Part shown: positions 46,012-55,958 of the stretch, one piece after another
Layout of the letters: each line of letters starts with the position of its first letter
Position numbering within the stretch: the stretch's first letter is position 1
DNA from: Marinomonas rhodophyticola
GTDB lineage: Bacteria > Pseudomonadota > Gammaproteobacteria > Pseudomonadales > Marinomonadaceae
Direction: 5' to 3'
Assembly: GCF_026113935.1 (NCBI RefSeq)
Contig: NZ_JAPEUL010000011.1
Location: forward strand, 1-64,000
Length of the DNA: 64,000 bases
Notes under the pieces: generated by a model
What the model saw: the letters and a program-made list of their open reading frames with translations, nothing else
Database searches by the model: none
What the model was told of the DNA's origin: nothing
Made by a program: the position numbers and the translations under genes

Positions 46012-46636
46012 TAAAATAAAAGCTGTCATATTTGATATGGATGGTGTATTGATAGATGCAAAAGATTGGCATTACGAAGCATTAAATAAAGCGCTCGCTA
46101 TATTTGGTCTTGAAATAAGTCGTTATGACCATCTTTCAACCTTTGATGGTCTGTCAACAAACCAAAAGTTAAATATCCTATCAAAAACGCATGTACTTCC
46201 TAGCTCTTTGCATTCATTTATAAATGAAATGAAGCAGCAATACACAATGGATATTACTCATCAACTTTGCAAACCTATGTTTAATCATCAGTACGCTTTA
46301 TCGAAGCTTCGTCAAGAAGGCTATCACCTTGCCGTTGCTTCCAATTCCATTAGAAACACAGTTAAAGTTATGATGGAAAGGTCTAGTTTAATGGAATACT
46401 TAGATTTTTATCTTTCAAACCAAGATGTTAGCAAGGGAAAACCGGATCCTGAAATTTACTCCTTAGCTATAAATAAACTTAGATTAAAGCCATCAGAATG
46501 TGTCATTGTGGAAGATAATGAAAATGGTATAAAAGCGGCTCGAGCATCCGGTGCTCATGTTTTTAAGGTTGAAACAGTTCACGATGTTACATTTGAAAAC
46601 ATCAAGAAATTCATCGCTGAGGTAGAAGCTTTATGA
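46004..46636 (+). CDS. HAD-superfamily phosphatase (beta-phosphoglucomutase-like)
   Basis: 210 residues: nucleophile motif FDMDGVLIDAKDWHYEAL (Asp11, Asp13), VASNSIRNTV (motif II Ser), and KGKPDPEIY ... IVEDNENGIKAARASG (motifs III/IV). The cap helix pattern matches the beta-PGM subgroup, acting on small sugar- or polyol-phosphates. It overlaps the genes on both sides by 4-8 bp. It may remove the phosphate of, or interconvert, an intermediate for the two nucleotidyltransferase-family proteins that follow. Confidence 0.85.
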   Translation: MSNKIKAVIFDMDGVLIDAKDWHYEALNKALAIFGLEISRYDHLSTFDGLSTNQKLNILSKTHVLPSSLHSFINEMKQQYTMDITHQLCKPMFNHQYALSKLRQEGYHLAVASNSIRNTVKVMMERSSLMEYLDFYLSNQDVSKGKPDPEIYSLAINKLRLKPSECVIVEDNENGIKAARASGAHVFKVETVHDVTFENIKKFIAEVEAL

Positions 46637-47727
46637 TAAATATCCTAATTCCCTTAGCCGGTAAAAGCACTTTTAAGACGAATGACGCAAATTCATTTCC
46701 TAAAATATTGAATGAAATTGATGGTAAGCTGCTTATAGAAAGAGCCGCCAACGCATTTGTTAAACTAGATTTTCCTAAAAAAGTTATTGTTGCTTTACCA
46801 AAAGATGAGTCTAAAAAATATCGACTAGACAAAGTATTAAGCTTACTTAGCCCTGATTTTAATGTCTGCAATATCAACGGTAAAACTCAAGGGGCTGTGT
46901 GCTCAGCGCTTCTTGCTATTGAAGCGTTGGAGCTTGATAAGCCACTTATTATATCTAGCTTCGAACAGGTGTTAGACTTTGATTTAACTCCTTATGTTGA
47001 AACTTTTATTCATGAAAAAGTTGATGCAGGCGTCCTCACTTTTGATGCAATTCATCCAAAATGGTCTTATGTCAGCTTTAATGAGAACCATCATGTTTTT
47101 CAAGCTGCTGAAAAAAATCCAATTAGCCGCCATGCTGTTGCAGGTTTTTATTTTTTTAAGACAGCCTCAATTTTTATTGAAGCCGCTAAGAGTATGATTC
47201 GTAAGGATGAAAAAACAAATAATTTGTTTTTTATTGCTCCCACTTTAAATGAGATTATTCTTAAAGAAGGAGTGGTAAAGGCTATTCCGATAGATAAAGA
47301 GCGTTATTTTCATATCAATGATGAACACGCATTAGAAAATTTTGAAGAAGCAATTATATCTGAAAGCAGAACTGCTATTTCTCATATTAATACTCGCACT
47401 AATGAATATATTTCAGCCTTTGATTCAAAAGATATTGGTAAACTAGAGGCTTTTTTCGCAGATGACTTCGTTTTAACGGATCCTTCTGCAAAGGTATCAG
47501 GTAAAGAGAATGTCATTGAATACATAGCTAATATTTTTAATAAGGCAAAATCTTTATCATTTAAAGCAAAAAAAGTTATTGTTTCCAATGAGCATCATAG
47601 TGTTATTGAATTCGAATTGAATATTGATGGAACTTGTTTAATTGGTACAGATGTTATCCGGTGGAGTACTACGGGTCTAATGCTTACGATGGATGCCTAT
47701 CTATATGAAAAAAATGAATCATTATAA
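46633..47727 (+). CDS. Degenerate nucleotidyltransferase fused to a SnoaL/NTF2-like domain
   Basis: 364 residues. Residues 1-245 align over their length with the intact nucleotidyltransferase at 48043 (shared PKWSY, EK, AVAGFY/ATVGIY, FIAP/YVAP), but the NTP loop GRGSR (10-14) is GKSTF and the catalytic Asp110 of NSDQ is Phe110 in SFEQ; only Lys24 remains. Residues ~250-362 (INTRTNEYISAFDSKDIGKL ... FFADDFVLTDPSAKVSGKE) form a SnoaL-like cone fold. The protein is probably catalytically dead as a transferase and may act as a scaffold or a substrate-binding or SnoaL-type enzyme. I know no characterised protein of this architecture. Confidence 0.75.
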   Translation: MINILIPLAGKSTFKTNDANSFPKILNEIDGKLLIERAANAFVKLDFPKKVIVALPKDESKKYRLDKVLSLLSPDFNVCNINGKTQGAVCSALLAIEALELDKPLIISSFEQVLDFDLTPYVETFIHEKVDAGVLTFDAIHPKWSYVSFNENHHVFQAAEKNPISRHAVAGFYFFKTASIFIEAAKSMIRKDEKTNNLFFIAPTLNEIILKEGVVKAIPIDKERYFHINDEHALENFEEAIISESRTAISHINTRTNEYISAFDSKDIGKLEAFFADDFVLTDPSAKVSGKENVIEYIANIFNKAKSLSFKAKKVIVSNEHHSVIEFELNIDGTCLIGTDVIRWSTTGLMLTMDAYLYEKNESL

Positions 47728-48037
47728 ATTAGAGGACTTTCTTCGTGGTTGGTTTGTTGGTGGTTTTGAACCAACTTTATATAAAACGACTGATGTTGAA
47801 GTTGCTATTCAGTATTTTAAAAAAGGTGATAAAGAAGCATCTCACTGCCATAAGATTGCTACTGAAATTACAGCTATTGTTAAGGGTAAGGCTCTAATGA
47901 AGGGTATTATTATTAACGAAGGCGAAATTATAAAGATTGAACCTGGCACTTATACTGATTTTGAAGCTCTGGAGGACACCACGACAGTTGTGGTGAAGTT
48001 GCCTGGAGCATTAAATGATAAATATCTTGAGGAGTAG
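47705..48037 (+). CDS. Small cupin-domain protein
   Basis: About 110 residues from the ATG at 47705 (next ATG 47714). A single-domain cupin: ASHCHKIATEITAIVKGKA holds the HxH...E first motif, and GEIIKIEPGTYTDFEALEDT the second, with weaker metal ligands than usual. It overlaps the preceding gene by 23 bp and ends six bases before the next start. It could isomerise or bind a nucleotide-activated intermediate; a precise reaction cannot be assigned. Confidence 0.75.
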   Translation: MKKMNHYKLEDFLRGWFVGGFEPTLYKTTDVEVAIQYFKKGDKEASHCHKIATEITAIVKGKALMKGIIINEGEIIKIEPGTYTDFEALEDTTTVVVKLPGALNDKYLEE

Positions 48038-48042
48038 AAAGC

Positions 48043-48795
48043 TTGTTAAATATTGTTGTCCCTATGGCTGGAAGAGGCAGTCGTTTTGCTAAGGAAGGCT
48101 ACAAGTTGCCTAAGCCATTAATTGATGTCAATGGCAAGCATATGATTGAGGTGGTTATAAATAATTTAAAGCCAAAACAGCCTCACCGTTTTATTTTTGT
48201 GTGTCAGCAGCAGCATATTACAGAGTTTTCGCTTGATAATATTTTTTCAAAGATTTGTCCAGACTATGAATTAATCGGTATAGATGGAATCACAGAAGGG
48301 GCGGCCATAACCGTTTTAAAGGCAAGGGAATTTATTGATAATGATGATCCACTGATGATTGCGAACTCTGATCAGTGGGTAGATATGAGTATTGATGACT
48401 ATCTTCTCGATATGGAGCGTCGAGCATTAGATGGAAGTATATTGACTATGAAAGCAAGTGACCCAAAATGGTCATATGCAAAGGTTGATAGTAACGGTCT
48501 TGTAACCGAAGTTGTCGAAAAAATAGTTGTTTCTGATGAAGCCACTGTGGGTATTTATAACTTCAAAAGAGGCAAAGACTTCTGCCAACTAGCTGATAAA
48601 ATGATCCAACAAGACTTACGCAGTAATGGGGAGTTTTATGTTGCACCTGTATATACTTATTTGGCTGAAAAAGGTGGTAATATAGGGGTTTTTAATATTG
48701 GTGAAGAAGCCAACGGAATGTTTGGACTTGGTATCCCATCTGATCTTGAATTGTTTTTAAGCCTTGATGTGGCAAAGAAGGCAACTAATTTTTAA
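48043..48795 (+). CDS. NTP-transferase family enzyme (sugar- or alcohol-phosphate nucleotidyltransferase)
   Basis: 250 residues from TTG 48043, placed by the strong gaggag at 48029-48034. The NTP loop is PMAGRGSRF (8-15), with PKPL (Lys24) and the catalytic Asp110 in IANSDQ; NGEFYVAPVYTYL also matches. It belongs to the small, broad-specificity group of capsule nucleotidyltransferases, including phospholigand cytidylyltransferases, rather than RfbA. It is the active counterpart of the degenerate copy two genes upstream. Confidence 0.8.
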   Translation: MLNIVVPMAGRGSRFAKEGYKLPKPLIDVNGKHMIEVVINNLKPKQPHRFIFVCQQQHITEFSLDNIFSKICPDYELIGIDGITEGAAITVLKAREFIDNDDPLMIANSDQWVDMSIDDYLLDMERRALDGSILTMKASDPKWSYAKVDSNGLVTEVVEKIVVSDEATVGIYNFKRGKDFCQLADKMIQQDLRSNGEFYVAPVYTYLAEKGGNIGVFNIGEEANGMFGLGIPSDLELFLSLDVAKKATNF

Positions 48796-49845
<1,050 letters not shown>

Positions 49846-49867
49846 TTTTGTATTGTTGAAAGTGTAT

Positions 49868-49897
49868 AAAGGCGACATGAGGTCGCCTTTATTTTTT
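49868..49897 (+). terminator. Rho-independent terminator between gmd and rmd
   Basis: aaaggcgac-atgag-gtcgccttt, a perfect 9-bp stem with a 5-base loop, then attttttatg. It sits 22 bases after the gmd stop and 17 bases before the rmd start, inside what would otherwise be one operon. Confidence 0.85.
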
Positions 49898-49914
49898 ATG
49901 TTAGGAGCTTTCAA

Positions 49915-50792
49915 ATGAGAAGAGTACTTGTTACTGGTTCAAACGGTTTTACTGGTCGCTACGTCGTTACTGAGCTTAAACGCCGTGGCTACGATGTTGT
50001 TGAAATAGTGAGGAAAAAAACTCAACTGATCAAGTTGAATGTGATTTATCTGATAAAGCCCACATAAAATATGTTTTTAGTAAGATTCAGCCCGACTATA
50101 TTATCCATTTGGCCGCTCTATCTTTTGTTGGTCATCATGACGCTAGAGCTTTTTATGATGTGAATCTCTTTTCCACACTGAATATTCTAGAAGCATGTAA
50201 TGAATTGGACTTAGATATTTCAAAAATAATTATATCTAGTAGTGCTAATATTTATGGTAATCCTGATGTTGAGCTTATTTCTGAAGATCAGCCGCCTTCT
50301 CCTGTAAACCACTATGCGATGAGTAAGCTTGCTATGGAGCATATGTGTAAGTTGTGGTTTGATAAACTTCCTATCTTAATAACTCGACCTTTTAATTACA
50401 CTGGTGTTGGTCAAGATCTAAAATTTCTGATCCCTAAAATAGTTGATCATTTTCGTCGCAACGAAAAAACGATAGAGCTTGGCAATCTAGATGTATATCG
50501 TGACTTTAGCGACGTGCGTGACATTAGTTCATATTATGTGGATTTGCTAGAATCAGATGTTAAATCTGAGTTTGTGAACTTATGTTCAGGTTCTTTATAT
50601 TCATTGTTTTTTATTGTCGAAAAGATGGAAGAAATTGCTGATTATAAAATAGAAGTGAATATTAATCCTTCTTTTGTTAGATCTAACGAAATAAAAAAAC
50701 TTTGTGGTGATAATTCAAAGTTAATGAGAATTATCAATCATCCACCTGTATATTGTTTAGAAGATACATTAAAGAAGATGTTTGATGCGTAG
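49915..50792 (+). CDS. rmd: GDP-6-deoxy-D-mannose reductase-like SDR (one frameshift)
   Basis: An extended SDR starting MRRVLVTGSNGFTGRYVVTE at the ATG at 49915 (SD taggag). It breaks in the A run near 50018; adding one A gives VRKKNSTDQVECDLSDKAHI and one protein of about 292 residues. Motifs: GSNGFTG, HLAALSFVG, SSSANIYGN, HYAMSKLAME and RPFNYTGVGQ. Beside gmd this fits Rmd, which reduces GDP-4-keto-6-deoxymannose to GDP-D-rhamnose; a GDP-fucose or related reductase is the alternative. It overlaps the next gene by 8 bp. Confidence 0.82.
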
Positions 50793-51772
50793 ATTGAGAG
50801 TTGACCCATCATGGGAGGGTAAGGGCGGTATTGGTAGATTCTATAGTGAGGTTTTTTGTCGTCTCAATGAGGGGAAAAATTAAATAAAATTTCATTTCCA
50901 GCATCTCCATTTTCGACTATTTACTATTCTATTCAGAGTTTGTTTTATAATTCAACCGATGTTTTTCTTTATTTTGGATATATTCCTCCATTATTTTCAA
51001 AGCAAAAATTTATTTTTGTTATATATGACCTTAATCATATAGATGTACCTCATAATTCAAGTTTTCTAAAAAAACTTTTCTATAAGTTTGTTATTAAGCC
51101 TGGATGTTATAGAGCTGAAAAAATAATTACTATTTCTGAGTTTTCAAAAAAAGAATTGTAGAGTGGAGTGGGGTGGATAAGAGTAAAGTTATTAATGTAG
51201 CTTGCGGAGTATCCGATATATTTTTTGATAATGATTCTTCCTATAGTTGTGATTTTGACTATATATTCTGCCCATCTAATAGAAAAAAACATAAAAATGA
51301 AGAGAGATTAATCTTAGCTTTTTATGAAATATATAAAACTCATAACTTAAATTTGATTTTTACTGGTGAAATGACTGATGATCTAAAAAAACTATTGGAA
51401 AATCTAAATATTATTGATCGTGTTCATTTTATGGGTTATGTCAATGAACGTACACTTGCGACCTTATATAAAGGAGCAAAGCTGACGGTTTTTCCTTCAT
51501 TGTACGAAGGGTTTGGTTTACCTGTTTTAGAGTCGATGGCATCTGGTACTCCTGTTGTTACTTCTGATATAGGGGCAACAAAAGAAGTTTCAGGAGGGTG
51601 TGCGCTACTTGTAGACCCCTTGTCAGTAGAGGATATTTCTAGAGGGATAAGTACTTTATTGAACTCTGAAAAACTTATAAACGAGTACCGTATGGCTGGT
51701 ATTGAAAAAGCCAAACTTTACAACTGGGACAAGTGCTCCAACGATTTAGCAAAAACATTAAACAATATTTAG
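50785..51772 (+). CDS. GT4-family glycosyltransferase (two frameshifts)
   Basis: Starts at the ATG at 50785 inside the rmd end (MRRLRVDPSWEGKGGIGRFY). Shifts near 50876 (A run) and 51160 (missing G; then ELVEWSGVDKSKVINVACGV) join three pieces into about 329 residues, short for GT4. KFIFVIYDLNHIDVP and AEKIITISEFSKKEL form the acceptor half. FCPSNRKKHKNEERL and PSLYEGFGLPVLESM form the donor half. It is probably a GDP-rhamnose or GDP-mannose transferase, judged only from its neighbours gmd and rmd. Confidence 0.75.
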
Positions 51773-51782
51773 GTTTACATAG

Positions 51783-52921
51783 ATGAAAATTGCGATTGTC
51801 CACGATTGGTTTGTTAACCCAGGTGGGGCTGAGAACGTACTACAAGCCATGATTGATGTTTTTCCAACAGCTGATATTTTTTCTGTTGTTGACTTTTTTA
51901 GTGATGACTTGAGGGAACGGTTTTTGCGTGGGAAGTGTACCAAAAATACTTTCATTCAATGTTTGCCATTTTCAAAGAAAAATATCGTGCATATTTACCT
52001 TTAATGCCATTTGCTATCGAACAACTGGATCTAACTGGTTATGATTTGGTGATTAGTAGTAGTCATGCTGTTGCTAAAGGGGTTATTACTTCACCAAATC
52101 AATTACATATTTGTTATTGTTATTCTCCTATACGTTACGCTTGGGATATGAAGTTTGAATACTTAAAAGAATCAAATCTTACTAAGGGTTTGAAGTCTAT
52201 TCTTGCAAGGTATTTTCTGCATAAAATAAAAGCATGGGATTTTATTTCTAGTAATAATGTGGATCATTTTATCGCGATTAGTCACTTTATAAAGGAAAGG
52301 ATTTATAAGTGTTATCGGCGAGAGTCTACCATTATTTATCCTAATGTAGATGTCGACGCTTTTCCCCTGTGTGAAGTTAAGGAGGACTTTTATTTCACTG
52401 CCTCACGTCTTGTGCCTTATAAACGCTTGGCGCTCATTGCGGAAGCTTTCGCGATGATGCCTGAGAAAAAACTAGTGATAATTGGTGATGGGCCAGAGCG
52501 TTCTAAAGTGGAAAAAATAGCGGCATTATCCAATAACGTAGAATATTTGGGTTATCAAGAATATAAAGTGCTTAAAGAGCACATGATGAAAGCTAAGGCT
52601 TTTATTTTTGCCGCCGAAGAAGATTTCGGTATAGTTCCTTTAGAGGCTCAGGCTTGTGGAACACCAGTGATCGCTTTTGGTAAAGGTGGTTCTTTAGATA
52701 CTGTGATTGACAAAAAAACCGGTATTTATTTTTATCAACAGACAACAGATTCTATTATTGAAGCCGTAAGTGAGTTTGAGAAAAATCGCGATTTATTGCT
52801 TGATGCGAGTGAGATTAGAGCTCACGCCATGAACTTTTCTACTGCTGTTTTTAAAGTTAACTTTAAACGTTTTGTCTACGAAAAGTGTGAAGAAAAAGGT
52901 TTGCAATTTGATGTTCGTTGA
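51783..52921 (+). CDS. GT4-family glycosyltransferase, WbaZ-like (one frameshift)
   Basis: Opens MKIAIVHDWFVNPGGAENVL (typical WbaZ/WbdC-group start). One A is missing near 51977; repaired, it reads LPFSKKKYRAYLPLMPFAIE and is about 379 residues. Acceptor half SSSHAVAKGVI, HICYCYSPIRYAWDM; donor half SRLVPYKRLALIAEAF, GDGPER and AAEEDFGIVPLEAQACGTPV. This group often adds the first mannose or related sugar to the lipid-linked GlcNAc-type primer. The gene ends inside a 14-bp palindrome shared with the convergent wcaJ-like gene. Confidence 0.85.
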
Positions 52922-52938
52922 ACATCAAATTGCATTTT
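52903..52938. terminator. Bidirectional terminator at convergent gene ends
   Basis: gcaatttgatgttc-gtt-gaacatcaaattgc (52903-52933) is a perfect 14-bp stem with a 3-base loop, followed by atttttatg; the other strand has a matching A/T tail. It contains the stop codons of both the GT4 gene (52919-52921) and the minus-strand wcaJ-like gene (52925-52927). Confidence 0.85.
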
Positions 52939-54375
52939 TATGCATAAAGCCTTTGAAAACAGTTAGGAAGATAATTCGGAGATCGAACCAGACAGACCAG
53001 TTTTCAATATAATATAAGTCGTATTCAACACGGCTTTCCATTTTGTCTATGGTATCTGTTTCACCACGAAAGCCGTTTACCTGCGCCCACCCTGTAATAC
53101 CAGGTTTGACCATGTGGCGTCGCATGTAAGATTCCACTAGTGTTTTATAGTGTTCATTGTGTGCTAGGGCATGTGGTCTGGACTCTACGATTGACATTCT
53201 GCCTTGAAGTACGTTTATAAACTGTGGAAGTTCATCTAATGATGTTCTTCTCATAAAAGCACCAATTGGTGTGATTCGGCTGTCGCCTTTTGTTGCTTGT
53301 GTGACTTTCCCGTCTTCTTCGTTATGAACCACCATAGACCGAAATTTGTAGACTTTGAAGTCTTGTCCATTTGCGCCTGTTCGGTACTGTTTGAATAAAA
53401 TGGGGCCTTTGGACGTCAATTTTATCGTGATGGCTAAGCCTATCAAAATTGGGCTGATGAGTAACAGTATGATGAAGGCCAGTATTTTGTCTTCAAGTGA
53501 TTTTAAAAAGCGATTTTTACCTTCTAGCATATGAGAGGTTGAAATGTTGATAACGGGCAATCCCGCGACTTCTGTCATGGATTGGTTCAATAATCTAAAG
53601 CCAAAGATATCTGGCACCATTCTAATCGCGATGGAGCTATTGCTTAATATTGATTGTACTTGCTCCATTTTCTCTACTTCGCTCATTGGAAGAGCAATCC
53701 AAACCTGATCTGTTTTATTCTTTTTCGCTACACTTTCTAGATCATTAAGGTTCCCTAAGCAGGGAACAACAGTGCCTTTGTGTGTTGTTAGGCCATTTAC
53801 TTGTTCATGGGTCCCAATGATCCCTTGCACTATTAACCCCATTTCTGGGTGCTGCTCTAATCGATCAGCAACTTGTTGCGCAAGCGCCCCATCTCCAATG
53901 ATTATCACAGCTCTGATATTGAATCCCTTTGCCCTTAATGCTCCAAGAGTTTTTCTCAGTATTAAGCGATAGACTAAGATGGTCGTGGTAGAAGTAAGCA
54001 GCCAGCTTATAATCCAAATACGTGAGAAGAGTTCGGATGATTGAGTCACAAAGCCGCTAATGATGAGCAATAAAAAGGTTGTTAGTGTGGCGCTAACAAC
54101 ACACTGTACTTCTGACGTAAAGGTTGCGCCACGCCATGCTCTGTAGGCGCCAAAAAAGAAAGACTTGCTGCACCTATTAAAACGCCCAACAAAAAAACAT
54201 TTTTGTAGGTGACACTAAGATCAAGGTTTGAAAACCTTAGCCAATAACTAAAAAGGCCAGCTAATAATAGTCCCGCACAGTCTATGATTCTCAGTACGAT
54301 GCTCAGTGATGTGCTATGTTCTTTTAGGGATAGTCCTTTTTTCACGTGTTTCTCTGATGTTAGTTTAATGTACAA
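52925..54375 (-). CDS. wcaJ: Undecaprenyl-phosphate hexose phosphotransferase, WcaJ/WbaP type (one frameshift)
   Basis: Long-form initiating transferase. N-terminal helices (IIDCAGLLLAGLFSYWL and others), a CoA-binding-like middle (IIGDGALAQQVADRLEQHPE) and the C-terminal catalytic domain: GPILFKQYRTGANGQDF, VYKFRSM, RRTSLDELPQFINVLQGRMS, SRPHA and KPGITGWAQVNGFRGETD. One T is missing near 54152; adding it gives SFFGAYRAWRGATFTSEVQ, as in relatives, and about 483 residues. VGPRPHA, usual in WcaJ, is VESRPHA here. It would load glucose-1-P or galactose-1-P. It is the second initiator in the window. Confidence 0.88.
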
Positions 54376-54395
54376 AATTGCTTTAGATCGTTGTT

Positions 54396-55718
54396 TTAAT
54401 TCTTACATGTGTGTTTAGCGCGCCAGATTTTTGCCTGTATTCCCGTCATGAATATTGTAAAGTAAAACACCCCTGTCCAGAAGTTTTGATAGGCTTCGAA
54501 GCAGTTCATAATGCTCCAAAAAATTAAAAAGCCTGTAAAAAAATAGCCTATATTTTTTTCGATTTTTCCCTCTTTGATTTGCTCGAAGAGGCTTTTGGCC
54601 ATGATTATCCATATACTGAAGTAGAAGACCAGTCCGACAATACCAAAATTCACCAGCATTTCTATATAGGTATTATGAAGATGTCCAAAGCCATTTTTAA
54701 TCCAATCAGGAAATCTTTCTGTTTTTTCCATAACGAGACTATGGCCATTGCTTCCCCAACCAAATATCGGCTTCTGTTTGATGAATTCAGTCGCTGCGAC
54801 CCAGCTATGTAGGCGTATTCCAAAACTTGAGTAGGGGACATCGTCAAAGTTTAAAGTAGAGATTGCATTTAATGCCTCTTTCTCTAACATGACTCTTTTT
54901 ACGATTGTATCGTTGTTTACGATCACTGTACCAAAGCTCAATATCCCAGCGACAAACACGCACACTGTAATGATTTTTTGTTTTGCTGTTGCTTGCTTAA
55001 AGCGCTTTACCGTGAAGTAAGTTGCCATTATCGCCGCGGTGATGAGTAGGGCTAACCATGCTTGACGTGATGCATTAATGTATATGACTAACAGGCAGTA
55101 GAGAATGACTAATAAAAGTGGAATAGATAGCCATTTATTCTTGGTGATAATCGCGCGCGCGAAACATAGTAGGCCAATTAAAGTGACGCCAAAAAATAGG
55201 CTGGTATGTTGTGCTTGACGTAGCCCAAAAAACACTCGCTCTCCATTTAGGCCGCGTATTATTTCGGGAATCCCCTCTCCTGTCACCCAAGGAGAAACAA
55301 TAATGCCCAATGCGGCACTGCCCCACACAAGCCAAATGGCGTTTTTGTGTTGAGCTACCCACCATGCTAGTGGGATAAAAACAAACCAACGGGTGACTTT
55401 ATCTAATTTTGGTATACTTTCTGCCCATTCAGGCGTGACGTATAACGATAGACCCCATGAAATAAGCTGAAAGGCGATGGCGATCCAGACAAAACGGAAT
55501 AAGACATGACTGTTCACTTGGCTGCCGTATTTGTATAGCCCCCAGAAACCTGTCAGCGTGGCAATGGTTGACGCGACACCAGCGATGTCGGAAAAGCCTG
55601 TTCGTGTCAGCGCGTATACGACGATGGATAATAGTCCTATTGTGATTAGCCAGGTAGGTTGGTCTTCTGATGCTCGGCGTTCAAATAAGCGGGTAAATCC
55701 CGTAGCAGAAAAAGTCAT
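54396..55718 (-). CDS. waaL: O-antigen ligase (WaaL-like)
   Basis: Integral membrane protein of about 441 residues from the ATG at 55718 (MTFSATGFTRLFERRASEDQ). An in-frame ATG at 55781 adds residues not expected for the family. It has about a dozen helices and a periplasmic loop with GFGHLHNTYIEMLVNFGIVG, which contains the H...N-x-Y pattern of PF04932 ligases, plus INASRQAWLALLITAA and FGWGSNGHSLVM. It would join finished polysaccharide to lipid A-core. It lies upstream of the wcaJ-like gene on the same strand with a 20-base gap. Confidence 0.88.
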   Translation of the reverse strand: MTFSATGFTRLFERRASEDQPTWLITIGLLSIVVYALTRTGFSDIAGVASTIATLTGFWGLYKYGSQVNSHVLFRFVWIAIAFQLISWGLSLYVTPEWAESIPKLDKVTRWFVFIPLAWWVAQHKNAIWLVWGSAALGIIVSPWVTGEGIPEIIRGLNGERVFFGLRQAQHTSLFFGVTLIGLLCFARAIITKNKWLSIPLLLVILYCLLVIYINASRQAWLALLITAAIMATYFTVKRFKQATAKQKIITVCVFVAGILSFGTVIVNNDTIVKRVMLEKEALNAISTLNFDDVPYSSFGIRLHSWVAATEFIKQKPIFGWGSNGHSLVMEKTERFPDWIKNGFGHLHNTYIEMLVNFGIVGLVFYFSIWIIMAKSLFEQIKEGKIEKNIGYFFTGFLIFWSIMNCFEAYQNFWTGVFYFTIFMTGIQAKIWRAKHTCKN

Positions 55719-55890
55719 TATAAACTCATGTTCGTGAGATGGTACTTTAAGGAAAAAATATGATCGGCGCGTAGTATACAAATAGTTACGGGTTTAGGTA
55801 TATAAGATATGACTGAAAGTTGCGATTTGGTGCGGTGGAATTGGAATGGCGGTGCCTGATGTAAAGCGATTCGCTTAGATGCTTGGTGTA

Positions 55891-55929
55891 AAAAAATGGT
55901 AAAAATGGTCATCGGCTGATGACCATTTT
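55891..55929 (-). terminator. Terminator after the FKBP gene
   Basis: aaaatggtcatc-ggct-gatgaccatttt (55902-55929) is a perfect 12-bp stem. On the minus strand it is followed by taccattttttttacacc. It is 30 bases after the FKBP stop and separates it from waaL. Confidence 0.8.
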
Positions 55930-55958
55930 GAACCCATTTATTTTTCATAGCAAGGTAT

